Shown here piece after piece: positions 31,386-43,200 of a DNA stretch of 64,000 bases (position 1 is the first letter of the stretch; every line of letters begins with the position of its first letter). Below the pieces are notes generated by a model, which was given only the letters and a program-made list of their open reading frames with translations, ran no database searches and had not been told where the DNA came from. Made by a program: the position numbers and the translations under genes. The stretch lies in assembly GCA_964019055.1 (NCBI GenBank), contig CAXHSA010000064.1:62001-126000 (forward strand), given 5' to 3'. The DNA is from Anthopleura xanthogrammica (lineage: Eukaryota; Cnidaria; Anthozoa; Actiniaria; Actiniidae).

Positions 31386-31892
31386 ATGTCTTCTGGAAAA
31401 GCAATAATCCGAGGATACGTTATTTTCGTGAAGGAGTTTCGAAATGAGAAGAAAATATATTTTCGCAAGCAAAAGAAAGATGTATCAAGTGGCAAAACTG
31501 TTCTTACCAATTCAGGAATGTCGTTGACGTTGGACGAATGGACAACACTAAAGTCGGCAATTAGAGCAATAGATATGGAATTGCAGAAGGTAACCAGCAT
31601 GGAAGAGTCACCGGAGTTGGTGTCCAAAGACGAGTCACAATTCTTAACTCAGTCTCAGAATACCAATGTTCATCAGAAGCCTCCATTTTCCGGATCATTT
31701 CAAATCCTTCAGCACAATGGCAATGCGCAAAATTACGAGGAACAGGAAAAAGACTATTTACCTAGAACTTTCACCACTTCTGAATTAAACTCTATTTTTG
31801 AAGCTCTCGGTCCGGAAATGGAACTGACAGGGGAACAGCAAGGGTTGGCTGTGCAGCACCAGGTACCCAGCTGGGGATCTGAAATGTACTGA
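31386..31892 (+). CDS. PC4/SUB1-like ORF, copy 1
   Basis: Single-exon ORF of 168 codons, ATG to TGA, with AATAAA at 31927. Residues about 10-62 resemble the PC4 (SUB1) single-stranded DNA-binding domain: FVKEFRNEKKIYFR, then the SGMSLTLDEWTTLKSAIRAI motif. PC4 proteins act as transcription coactivators and ssDNA-binding proteins. The rest is Gln/Ser-rich with no domain seen. It converges on the zinc-finger ORF. Intronless and next to repeats, it may be a retrocopy or belong to a DNA element; neither is shown. Confidence 0.6.
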   Translation: MSSGKAIIRGYVIFVKEFRNEKKIYFRKQKKDVSSGKTVLTNSGMSLTLDEWTTLKSAIRAIDMELQKVTSMEESPELVSKDESQFLTQSQNTNVHQKPPFSGSFQILQHNGNAQNYEEQEKDYLPRTFTTSELNSIFEALGPEMELTGEQQGLAVQHQVPSWGSEMY

Positions 31893-32182
31893 TATGTACC
31901 GATGTTCAAAAACACAGAAAGCATAAAATAAAAGAAAATTTCGTTTCTGTAATACTATAGCTTTTATTAAAAAGTAAAATAAAGTAATGAGATTGTTAGA
32001 ATGCAAATGTTTGGTCTCTTAGTAATCAATGTACATGTTCGATATAAATTCTAGCTAGCTCCAACAGGGCATATTGTGTTGACAGGCACCATTATTTGCA
32101 CTTAAGCCGGTTATTATCCCGGCTTAATAAGTCCACTACAGTTTGTCTGTGAGATTGAACTATTATTCCTTGGTGTAGATTC

Positions 32183-32803
32183 TTATTCCATGTCTTCTGC
32201 TGTATCTTGTGTTTGTAACTCTTGGACAGTGAATAAATTGTTCAAGAGAAATTTACGATGATCAATAGCAACCTGGGTTGCTTCCATCCAGTCGTAATCC
32301 CCCTTGTCTAGTAAATCTTGTCGGGTTCTCATTATTTTACGATAATAAGGATCTTTTTTAAACGCGTGAATCCATTTTAATTTTTCAAACAATACGTTTC
32401 TCAGTTCATTTCTAAATATGGATATCATCTTATTGTACGCATGCACTTCTGCCCATTCTTTAGATTCGCCTCTTTCCATGTATTCGTTTTCTAGAGCTTC
32501 TAGTTCCGTTTCGTGACGATCCATGGCTTCGTTTATCAACGGTGACCAGCAGTCATCTGAAGGCTGGTTTTCATCATCATCATCCTCATCATCTTCAGTA
32601 TCATTTGACTCTGATTCACTCGTGTCTAGATCTTCCTCGACACTACTTGCAATTTCATCTTCGCTTGAAGTTTCTTCGTCGTATCTTGAATCATTTTCTT
32701 CGACAGCGTTCATTTTGCAAATTTGATCGTCTAAATGACGTCTTAGATTATAACCTCTGGAAAAGGTTTTGCCACAGTAATAGCACTGCTTAGATGACGA
32801 CAT
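32183..32803 (-). CDS. Acidic C2HC zinc-finger ORF, copy 1
   Basis: 206 codons from the ATG at 32803 (an upstream in-frame ATG at 32899 would add 32 residues). The start is chosen because the zinc finger begins immediately: C-x2-C-x12-H-x5-C in CYYCGKTFSRGYNLRRHL. A long Glu/Asp/Ser run follows (about residues 30-75), then a helical region with W-x-E-V-H-A-Y and HRKFLLNNLF. Not recognised as a known family. It pairs convergently with the PC4-like ORF. Host gene or element-derived gene cannot be told. Confidence 0.6.
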   Translation of the reverse strand: MSSSKQCYYCGKTFSRGYNLRRHLDDQICKMNAVEENDSRYDEETSSEDEIASSVEEDLDTSESESNDTEDDEDDDDENQPSDDCWSPLINEAMDRHETELEALENEYMERGESKEWAEVHAYNKMISIFRNELRNVLFEKLKWIHAFKKDPYYRKIMRTRQDLLDKGDYDWMEATQVAIDHRKFLLNNLFTVQELQTQDTAEDME

Positions 32804-32930
32804 GTGTCTCTTGTACTGAATGTTAAGTGAAATGATCTTCCTGGAAAGCTCCCCGCAATTTATGTCCTTCCTTCCTTCCTTCCTTTTAAAACTTCTCACA
32901 GACTCGTGCTCTGCTCCTGACCTGCTGATA

Positions 32931-33030
32931 ACTGCTCCCTGGTAGTGCTCCTCACTTGCTCCTCATGATCACTGCTCCCCGGTAGTGCTCCTCACTTGCT
33001 CCTCACTGCTCCCTGGTAGTGCTCCTTTGC
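32931..33030. repeat. Short tandem repeat of CTGCTCC-type units
   Basis: GGTAGTGCTCCTCACTTGCT is repeated about three times upstream of the zinc-finger ORF. 33031-33434 shows no supported gene. Confidence 0.75.
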
Positions 33031-33434
33031 TCGGCACATAAAGGTCAACCATGCGTAGACTATCGGACCAAATGCATGAACAAGTCCAGAAATTACCCTT
33101 ACAATATGGACATGGAGCATTATATTCAGGACAAATCATACAGCGAGGAGCTACAGCGAGGTATTTCTACAGTATGAGCACATTCAGAATACTTTCTTCT
33201 GCAACGATTAAAACTGCTCACAGAAAGTTCATTACTACTTTGGCCACCACACACGTTTACTATCTCTTAATTAAGTATCTTATTTAAAAATATGTGAATT
33301 TTTATATATTGTATTTATATAATTATATGTATGTATAATTCTGCTTAGAGAAAAATTGTAAATTGTAATAGCACGTGTAAGTAAATTAAAGTCTAAAAGT
33401 CTAAAGTCTTCAAGAGTATTTACCATGTCATCTA

Positions 33435-33827
33435 CTATAAGCACGTGGAATTCCATAGGCAGTGCAAACCAACATACACGATCGCTTGTACAATAGTTGT
33501 GATTATATATGTGATATCAAATCGTACGTTATCGAAATCCAAGACAATAAAAACAATCAAAAGAATTAGGATATTTAATACAAGAGTTAAGCTTAGATAT
33601 TTACTGTTGTTTAAGTTGCTTCGTTGAGTATCCTCTTTATCCAATATGGCGAATTTCTTGTTGTTGTTTGCTTCACCTTCGAAATTCTGCTCACGAAGAT
33701 TCTTGATTTTTTCATCTGAGGTGTTCATTTCAGCATCACAGTTTGTTGTCAAGTCAATAGTATAAAAGTTAGTACGATCGTGTGGCAACTCAACAACAAT
33801 GTCGGAACTTTTTGGTGACCGTAACAT
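33435..33827 (-). CDS. Small ORF with two predicted membrane segments
   Basis: 130 codons, ATG to stop. The N-terminal half is polar. It is followed by YLSLTLVLNILILLIVFIVL and ITYIITTIVQAIVYVGLHCL, which look like two membrane spans. No family recognised. The first 46 bp of the ORF lie inside an 86-bp direct repeat (33782-33867 and 34456-34541). It may be a genuine small membrane protein gene or chance. Confidence 0.35.
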   Translation of the reverse strand: MLRSPKSSDIVVELPHDRTNFYTIDLTTNCDAEMNTSDEKIKNLREQNFEGEANNNKKFAILDKEDTQRSNLNNSKYLSLTLVLNILILLIVFIVLDFDNVRFDITYIITTIVQAIVYVGLHCLWNSTCL

Positions 33828-34541
33828 GATCCACCACGTGAAAGCCTAGAGGTCAAACGGTGAATTACTCGGGCGCTTCCCTAGGAAGCAGGCCCGAGTC
33901 TAAAAATGCAAGCCGTTCTTCGTATTTGGGCTCCAAATGGGGAACCATGGTCCCAGGCCTTCCAAGCACAGACTATGGGAACTGGGCAAGACAATCGCCA
34001 CGCACCTTCGCTCCCTCCCTGTTCTTGGTTTAGAGAATGCTCAGTTTTGAGAATAAGGCTTTTGAAGGAATCATGTCCAATACGCTATCTAATACGCTCA
34101 TCTTCCATACAAATGCACACACCATTCGTGGCAGATCTACACTCAAAGAAGTCGAGCGTTTTTGGAACGGGTCGGTCCACGAATCTCATAGCTTGAAAGC
34201 GTTGAAAACTTTGAAATCATGCAGCCAAACTAACCAAACTCGCAAACTTCATACTAGTTCTTCCGAAATAACAAATGACCGATATACGAGCCCAAACTAC
34301 AAAAACACTGACAAAACTATGACAATTTATGGACTTGATTTGTTTCTTCTGTACTCAAATTTTTATCAAAACTTCTTTAAAAATAAAGTATTTAGATAGT
34401 TCCACTAACATTTTGAGAACAGAATAAACAAATCAAGTAGATATTTTGTATAAAAGTGGCAATTCAACAACAATGTCCGAACTTTTTGGTGACCGTAACA
34501 TGATCCACCACGTGAAAGCCTAGAGGTCAAACGGTGAATTA
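33782..34541. repeat. 86-bp direct repeats flanking about 590 bp
   Basis: 33782-33867 and 34456-34541 share AACTTTTTGGTGACCGTAAC and CACGTGAAAGCCTAGAGGTC with few differences. Between them is a short hairpin (CTCGGGC/GCCCGAG) and weak frames with no known domain. This could be a tandem duplication or an insertion with flanking repeats. 34542-34711 shows nothing. Confidence 0.7.
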
Positions 34542-34711
34542 TATTTCAACCACGAAGAAGGCGAGTTCCTTGCATCCATGGTTGTTGTCATCTCATAAAG
34601 GACCGTGAGGGACTTGATTCGAATTAAAATATGCTAATTACTTTGATAAGGTGCATATTAATCACCGTCCTTTTGAAGCGTGTGAACGAGTCTCATCAAA
34701 ACACAAGTAGA

Positions 34712-35395
34712 GTTAGCACGTTCCACCAGCATCTGGTGGCCCGCATCTCAATTTTATTCGGCTCGTAAGTCACGTGATGTGTGACGTCACATCACATCAC
34801 GTGGTCATATGATTGACAACCCAAGTGCCAACCATGCTACCAAGTTTAGTTGTCATAGCATGCTTTTTTGAGGAGTTATGGTCAAGGGGCTACCAGATGC
34901 GTGTTGGGCCACCAGATGCGGGTCCACCACATGTAGGCACGATGGGGCCATGAGAGGTATGTGAGAGCGAAGTTTCGTTACAATAAGGATCAGTTCGTCT
35001 GATAACATGACTACAAGCTATAGTTCATAATTCATGTGTATTGCCATGCCTTTCCTCTAAAATTAGCTTTTTAATCACGTGATGTGTGACGTCACATCAT
35101 ACCACGTGACCGTATGACTGGTGACGCAAGTACCACCCATCCTACCAAGTTCCGTGGTCATAGCACCTAAGGCCGACCATTTTCAAAAATGGGCGATAAT
35201 TTTTGGCTCGTAAGTCACGTGATGTGTGACGTCACATCACATCACGTGGTTCTATGATTGACAACCCAAGTGCCAACCATGCTACCAAGTTTGGTTGTCA
35301 TAGCATGCTTTGTTGAGTAGTTATGGCCAAGGGCCCACCAGATGCGTGTGGGGCCACCAGATGCGGGCCACCAGATGCTGGTGGAACGTGCTAAC
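34712..35395. mobile_element. Inverted-repeat element, copy 2 version without the minisatellite
   Basis: It begins GTTAGCACGTTCCACCAGC and ends with the exact inverse. The perfect terminal inverted repeat is about 37 bp. Between them lies the same arm sequence as 4076-4650. There is no transposase and no clear target duplication, so it looks like a non-autonomous element. The copy 1 version instead has long inverted arms and a 3.4-kb minisatellite core. Confidence 0.75.
34771..34803. promoter_or_regulatory. E-box/CRE/E-box palindrome, copy 2 (also 35076-35108 and 35216-35248)
   Basis: Same 33-bp module and spacing as in copy 1, three times inside the 684-bp inverted-repeat element. Confidence 0.5.
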
Positions 35396-35403
35396 CCCTG
35401 CTC

Positions 35404-35518
35404 TCAAAACATGAAAATTCCAGTCGATCACTTCGTCCGCCATGTTGGATAATACCCAAAAACCCTTGCAAGCAAAATATAAAGGAAGCCCAAGCTCGGT
35501 TTTTGTCCCTAATGCGCG
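35404..35518 (-). repeat. Inverted copy of the NEMF promoter/5'UTR segment, copy 2
   Basis: Same segment as 4711-4825, here inverted relative to 52982-53093. It ends where the 658-bp copy-1-only segment is missing. Confidence 0.85.
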
Positions 35519-35520
35519 TA

Positions 35521-35648
35521 TTAGATTATCACGTTCTCACGCTCTTTTTACATCGATGTGCTATCTGATTGGCTGGTTAAAAACATTGAACTAAATATTG
35601 CAATGTGATAAGTTAGCGATACTAGTTTATCAAAGTGGTCCCGGTTAG
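35521..35648. mobile_element. Right-hand remnant of the same MITE in copy 2
   Basis: Only the right part of the 5401-5611 element remains, ending AAGTGGTCCCGGTTAG. The left end was lost with the 658-bp copy difference. Confidence 0.7.
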
Positions 35649-36174
35649 AGTATCCGCACAGTAATACTATGATTATCATAATACCTTTGGACATACATTT
35701 CCATACATGGCATAGAACAATGGCGATTCAGAATCTTAACGTTTCCATGACTACCATATGGTACAGGGCTATACATACGTCACCATGACTACTATATATG
35801 ACATCTTTATTGTATACGTTTCCTTGGTTACAGTATAGCATTCTGCTGTTATTATCTTATCAGTGCATGCAAAAGATTATTGAAAAGAAAAACTTGTAGA
35901 TACTAGTACAAGTTAGATGATACGAGTTTCCACTACTCACCAGAACGCTGGTTTTCGTATGAGTGGGGAACATACAGTACTGACTTACAGCACGCATACG
36001 GTGTCTTCCTATTCATTTTCTTCCAGTAATTCACCCAATCACAACGCGTAGTTACGGCTACAGTACGGCTACGAATATGGCGTATCATTTCCCACTCATA
36101 CGAAAATTGCTCTATAAATAAACCCCCATGCGATATTTTTTGGTGTACCATTAAGAAGCATTTTATATAGATAT

Positions 36175-36280
36175 TTTATCTCATACCATAGAAAACATCA
36201 GGGGGAAAGAGTGGAATACCGAGAAATATGGACCACCTTTCTTGCATTCTGATTGGCTGCAATTTCTATGATATGAAATA
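36175..36280. mobile_element. Degenerate MITE-like element, copy 2
   Basis: Copy 2 counterpart of 6138-6243. Confidence 0.5.
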
Positions 36281-36395
36281 ATAAAGTATATAGCATTTAA
36301 AGGTTTGGAAACCAAACTTTGAAAGTTAGACTGCACTCCAACAAGAAATTTAAAAAAATCCTGACTGACTAATTAAAGCTATTTAACATCAGATA

Positions 36396-36988
36396 CCGTA
36401 TTTACTAGATTAACCGCCGCAGCGCTCTTTAAATTTTTAGTGTTTCGGTTGAGGCGCTTATTCGGGGGCGGCGCTTATTTGAGAGCCGCGCTCTTTACAA
36501 CGGCACATGCAGAGCTAGATGGGGCGCAATGAAATATGCCCACTTCGAATTGAAATACATTGTAATACAGGTGAATAAGGCTGGTTTGGACTCAGTCTTA
36601 CAATATTTGTTTCATAGTTTATCTTCTTGAACAATTCAGGCTAATGATGCTTTGAATAAGCGCCTCATTATTGTAAATGAATGCAGCGCTTATTCGAGGG
36701 CGGCACTCTTTGATATTTTTGCTCTCATTTTCGGTGCTTAATAGGCAATGTGCATCAAAGCTCACAAAGCACTCTGGGAAAGTGAGTCCTGTAAAAATGG
36801 TCCTGTTGTTTTCGTCTGTTGAAATACCTACATTTCCATAGAAAATGTTGAAGGAAAAATTATCAGATGAAGTTTTAGGGGAGCTGAAAAAGCGAAGGAC
36901 TCACTTTCCCGTCATGCTTTGTGCTAGAATTTCGAGCTCATGCACATTGGCTATTGAGGGCGGTGCTTAAACGCGCGAATAAATACGG
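36396..36988. mobile_element. Inverted-repeat element of 593 bp, copy 2
   Basis: Same length and ends as 6359-6951. Confidence 0.6.
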
Positions 36989-37356
36989 CAGTTTTGTGCT
37001 GTTTATAGTTTTCGCACTTTTCACGGGATTTTGTGCACTCTATTATTATTTAGTTAACGCTGGACAGGCCATTATTTGTAGCCTGTTAGGGAGGAGAGGG
37101 GAGGGGAGGGGGTCGATGGTTCCCCTTTCTTTGATACCTGTCAAGATATAGCCGATCCTTCATCTAACAAAAACATATATTTAACTCCCTCCCCCCCCCC
37201 TCCCCCCTAAATCTCCCGACCCCTCCAGGTGATGAATAATGGCCAGTCCCTAAGTGTCATTGGCAAGACACTGCATTAGGATATGTGGGTGGGGTGAGGG
37301 GGTAAATCATGCCTTTTTCTATATTTTCAATTTCAGTTATCTGGCGTCACCCCTAA

Positions 37357-40083
37357 GTGTACCAAGACCATTCAACACTACATAATGTACTGGGGGGTAG
37401 GGATTGTTCTGTCTTCTACCAAGACCATTCAACACTACATAATGTACTGGGGGGTAGGGATTGTTCTGTCTTCTACCAAGACCATTTAACACTACATAAT
37501 GTACTGGGGGGTAGGGATTGTTCTGTCTTCTACCAAGACCATTCAACACTACATAATGTACAGGGGGTAGGGATTGTTCTGTCTTCTACCAAGACCATTC
37601 AACACTACTTAATGTACTGGGGTGTAGGGATTGTTCTGGCTTCTACCAAGACATTTCACACTACATAATGTACTGGGGTGTAGGGATTGTTCTGGCTTCT
37701 ACCAAGACCATTCAACACTACATAATGTACTGGGGTGTAGGGATTGTTCTGTCTTCTACCAAGACCATTCAACACTACATAATGTACTGGGGTGTAGGGA
37801 TTGTTCTGGCTTCTACCAAGACCATTCAACACTACATAATGTACTGGGGTGTAGGAATTGTTCTGTCTTCTACCAAGACCATTCAACACTACATAATGTA
37901 CTGGGGTGTAGGGATTGTTCTGGCTTCTACCAAGACCATTCAACACTACTTAATGTACTGGGGTGTAGGGATTGTTCTGTCTTCTACCAAGACCATTCAA
38001 CACTACTTAATGTACTGGGGTGTAGGGATTGTTCTGTCTTCTACCAAGACCATTCAACACTACATAATGTACTGGGGTGTAGGGATTGTTCTGTCTTCTA
38101 CCAAGACATTTAACACTACTTAATGTACTGGGGTGTAGGGATTGTTCTGTCTTCTACCAAGACCATTCAACACTACTTAATGTACTGGGGTGTAGGGATT
38201 GTTCTGTCTTCTACCAAGACCATTTAACACTACATAATGTACTGGGGTGTAGGGATTGTTCTGTCTCCTACCAAGACAATTCAACACTACTTAATGTACT
38301 GGGGTGTGGGGATTGTTCTGTCTTCTACCAAGACCATTCAACACTACATAATGTACTGGGGTGTAGGGATTGTTCTGTCTTCTACCAAGACCTTTCAACA
38401 CTACATAATGTACTGGGGTGTAGGAATTGTTCTGGCTTCTACCAAGACCATTTAACACTACATAATGTACTGGGGTTTAGGGATTGTTCTGTCTTCTACC
38501 AAGACCATTCAACACTACATAATGTACTGGGGTGTAGGGATTGTTCTGTCTTCTACCAAGACCATTCAACACTACATAATGTACTGGGGTGTAGGGATTG
38601 TTCTGTCTTCTACCAAGACCATTCAACACTACATAATGTACTGGGGTGTAGGGATTTTCTGTCTTCTACCAAGACCATATAACACTACTTAATGTACTGG
38701 GATTTAGGGATTTTCTGTCTTCTACCACGACCATTTAATACTACATAATGTACTGGGGTGTAGGGATTGTTCTGTCTTCTACCAAGACCATTTAACACTA
38801 CTTAATGTACTGGGGTGTGGGGATTGTTCTGTCTTCTACCAAGACCATTCAACACTACATAATGTACTGGGGTGTAGGGATTGTTCTGTCTTCTACCAAG
38901 ACCTTTCAACACTACATAATGTACTGGGGTGTAGGGATTGTTCTGTCTTCTACCAAGACCTTTCAACACTACATAATGTACTGGGGTGTAGGAATTGTTC
39001 TGGCTTCTACCAAGACCATTCAACACTACATAATGTACTGGGGTGTAGGGATTGTTCTGTCTTCTACCAAGACCATTCAACACTACATAATGTACTGGGG
39101 TGTAGGGATTGTTCTGTCTTCTACCAAGACCATTCAACACTACATAATGTACGGGGCTGAGGGATTATTCTGTCTTCTACCAAGACTATTGAACACTACA
39201 TAATGTACTGGGGGGGGGGGGGGTTGTTCTGGCTTCTACCAAGACCATTTAACACTACTTAATGTACTGGGGTGTAGGGATTGTTCTGTCTTCTACCAAG
39301 ACTATTGAACACTACTTAATGTACTGGGGTGTAGGATTGTTCTGTCTTCTACCAAGACTTTTTAACACTACTTAATATACTGGGGTGTAGGGATTGTTCT
39401 GTCTTCTACCAAGACCATTCAACACTACTTAATGTACTGGGGTGTAGGGATTGTTCTGTCTTCTACCAAGACCATTCAACACTACATAATGTACTGGGGT
39501 GTAGGGATTGTTCTGTCTTCTACCAAGACCATTCAACACTACATAATGTACTGGGGTGTAGGGATTGTTCTATCTTCTACCAAGACCATTCAACATTACA
39601 TAATGTACTGAGGTGTAGGGATTGTTCTGTCTTCTACCAAGACCATTCAACACTACATAATGTACTGGGGTGTAGGGATTGTTCTGTCTTCTACCAAGAC
39701 CATTCAACACTACATAATGTACTGGGGTGTAGGGATTGTTCTGTCTTCTACCAAGACCATTCAACACTACATAATGTACTGGGGTGTAGGGATTGTTCTG
39801 TCTTCTACCAAGACCATTCAACACTACATAATGTACGGGGCTGAGGGATTATTCTGTCTTCTACCAAGACTATTGAACACTACATAATGTACTGGGGGGG
39901 GGGGGGGGTTGTTCTGGCTTCTACCAAGACCATTTAACACTACTTAATGTACTGGGGTGTAGGGATTGTTCTGTCTTCTACCAAGACTATTGAACACTAC
40001 TTAATGTACTTGGGTGTAGGATTGTTCTGTCTTCTACCAAGACCATTTAACACTACTTAATATACTGGGTGTAGGGATTTTTC
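37357..40083. repeat. 57-bp minisatellite, about 48 units, copy 2
   Basis: Same unit as 7309-8729 but nearly twice as long, with more variant units (CTGGCTTC for CTGTCTTC, TTTAACAC for TTCAACAC). The degenerate ACGGGGCTGAGGG unit occurs at 39151 and again at 39835, exactly 684 bp (12 units) later, which shows internal block duplication. Confidence 0.97.
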
Positions 40084-40165
40084 TTCCTCTTGATTTGTGG
40101 GAAATTAGACAACTCAAGATCCTGTCGAATAATATTGCGTTGTTGTAAACCTTGATGTTCATTAC

Positions 40166-40285
40166 CTAGTAATGCTCAGCTTTTGATAGCCTTAACTCCT
40201 TTGACAACGGCGGCGACCCTCCTAACAAACAATATGGACATTGGAAGGTGTACTTCATTCGTTGAGTCTTGTTGTCAACAATGAC
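40166..40285 (-). CDS. Exon 10: PLAT end and stop, copy 2
   Basis: Same as 8811-8930, ending in TAG. Confidence 0.8.
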   Translation of the reverse strand, partial: VIVDNKTQRMKYTFQCPYCLLGGSPPLSKELRLSKAEHY

Positions 40286-43200
40286 CTTCAAAATAGAAAA
40301 GGGTTTCAATTACACATTGGTCTGGTCTGGTCTGTCCGTTGCTTTAACATATATCTATTTTTCTCTTACCTGTAACAAGAACCACGATGGATAAGATCCT
40401 GTGTTATCATGACTCATCGTTATTTTGAAAAGCGATTCCATATTTGGCAGTTTACCGTTAAATGTCACTGGTTCAACACTGAAATTCAATTTGGAAAGTT
40501 ACATTTAAATGAGCACTATAATATAGCTGGCATTTAGTTTATCTATGTATTTCTTGTATTTGTGGCACGATGATAGAGAGATTGATTTTGATTTTGCAAA
40601 AATGCAAAATACAAAATACAAAATGCTGCTTTCAGTTCTGTACTTGCAGTGGTGATTAGCAGTAACAAAGCACTGCAGCTGTTCTGTAGCTGTACCTTAT
40701 CTTACCGTAGCCGTAACTACGAGTTGTGATTGGATGAATTACTGGAAGACAATGCGAAGCTATTCCAATGTTACGGCATGTCGTATACGTGCTGTAAGTC
40801 AGTACCGTATGTTTCCCATTCATACTAAAACTGCTCTAGAGCCAGAGTATGATGACATGTCTTAATGACATCATATCAAACAAATATGAATCGATGTTCG
40901 TGTGCAGCCTCCAATTTCTCTTACCTTCCTTGTTTAACTACTCCAAAGAGCTTTACTTTTAAAGAATTTATATTTTTCTTGAATTGAGATCCATGGAGTT
41001 TGATGAATACATTGGGAGTAACGGCACCAGCACCAGAGAAGGCACCCATGAACACAGTGATAACGTAATCTGCAACTGAACATAAGAGAAAGACGGTATT
41101 AGATATTATTCCATCCATCCATCCATCCATCCATCCATCCATCCATCCATCCATCCATCCATCCATCCATCCATCCATCCATCCATCCATCCATCCATCC
41201 ATCCATCCATCCATCCATCCATCCATCCATCCATCCATCCATCCATCCATCCATCCATCCATCCATCCATCCATCCATCCATCCATCCATCCATCCATCC
41301 ATCCATCCATCCATCCATCCATCCATCCATCCATCCATCCATCCATCCATCCATCCATCCATCCATCCATCCATCCATCCATCCATCCATCCATCCATCC
41401 ATCCATCCATCCATCCATCCATCCATCCATCCATCCATCCATCCATCCATCCATCCATCCATCCATTTATGATTGATTGATTGACTTATTTAAACTGTAC
41501 AAATGAGTTGTCTTACCAATTTTCACGCAGTTGTTTTCGAACATCTTGGAACCATTATTGCATCTACATTCAAAGGAGCCCTCGGTGTTCACACAGGTTT
41601 GGTTAGCAGAACAGTCGTGAGCATCAGTTTCGCATTCATCAATATCTACACCAACAGAAAACAATGCTTTTCACAACAATCGGACCAGCTACAATAAATG
41701 TCTTTGAAATGGGTTTTGTTTATCTCGGAAACCAAGGGTGATTTATTCCGGAAAAAAGCAAAAAATGATGATGATGATGATGATGATGATAATAATAGTA
41801 ATTATACTACCACTACCACTACCACTACCACTACCACTACCACTACCACTACCACTACCACTACCACTACCACTACCACTACCACTACCACTACCACTAC
41901 CACTACCACTACCACTACCACTACCAATACCACTACCACTACCACTACCACTAAATTTTTCATTGGGCTATGTACCATGGGATTGAAATGCAGTCATATG
42001 ATCCAGCGTTATTGGGGTAAATGTTTAGAAAAACAACATGTTTAGTTAAATAGTAATAAAAAAAGATTTACCTATGCACGTAATTCCTTGTGCTTCGTAA
42101 CCAGGCTTGCAAATGCAGTCATATGATCCAGCGGTATTGATACAAGCGTGATTAATGGAACAATTGTAGGAGTCTAATGCACACTCGTCGATGTCTGGAA
42201 TAAGATAGAGTGTAATATTAATAAAAATGTACCTCATGGGCTCACGATCGAGTCGCGCAGAATCAACTAAGATAAGCCAAACTATGTGCATGGGAATAAG
42301 AGGGACCGCTTCCAGTCTTGACCCCCACAGAATCAGAGCTTAGTGCAAAAGTATATGGTCTATGTATTAAGAAATGATGCCAAGCTAAAATGACTGAAAA
42401 AAGGTTGCAGATATTATTTTGATAATGTACCAATGGTCTGAAGATTTACCTATGCACGTGATTCCTTGTGCTTCGTAACCAGGCATGCAAATGCAGTCAT
42501 ATGATCCAGCGGTATTGATACAAGTGTGATTAATGGAACAATTGTAGGAGTCTAATGCACACTCGTCGATGTCTGGAATGAGATAGAGTGTAATGTTAAT
42601 AAACAGTACCTCCTGGTATCGCGAATGTTGCAGAATCAAGTAACATAAGCCAAACTACGTGCATTGGAATAGGAGGGACCGCTTCCAGTCTTGACCCCCA
42701 CAGAATCAGAGCTTAGTGCAAAAGTATATGGTCTATGTATTAAGAAATGATGTCAAGCTAAAATGACTGAAAAAAGGTTGCAGATATTATTTTGATAATG
42801 CACCAATGGTCTGAAGATTTACCTATGCACGTGATTCCTTGTGCTTCGTAACCAGGCTTACAAATGCAGTCATATGATCCAGCGGTATTGATACAAGTGT
42901 GATTAATGGAACAATTGTTGGAGTCTGATGCACACTCGTCGATGTCTGGAATAAGATAGAGTGTAATATTAATAAAACGTCGCCAGAAATTCCGAACGGA
43001 CATGCGCAGTTAAAGTCATGATACTTAGAAAATTCAGGGCTCAAATATGGTGGGAAAAGTACTGAGAAATTTCGATAAAGTAAAATATTTTAATTTTAAC
43101 TGGGTAAATAAGCCAGCCCGAACCTCAAAAATAATGAAGTGCATTCGAACTTTCATTTGATCTCAATTTAATTCCGTTGGTGGTAGTTTTCAGCTCGGTA

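Noticed and set aside
33906..34399. Plus-strand ORFs of 96 and 120 codons
   Set aside because: No recognisable domain, frames overlap each other, and they lie between direct repeats.
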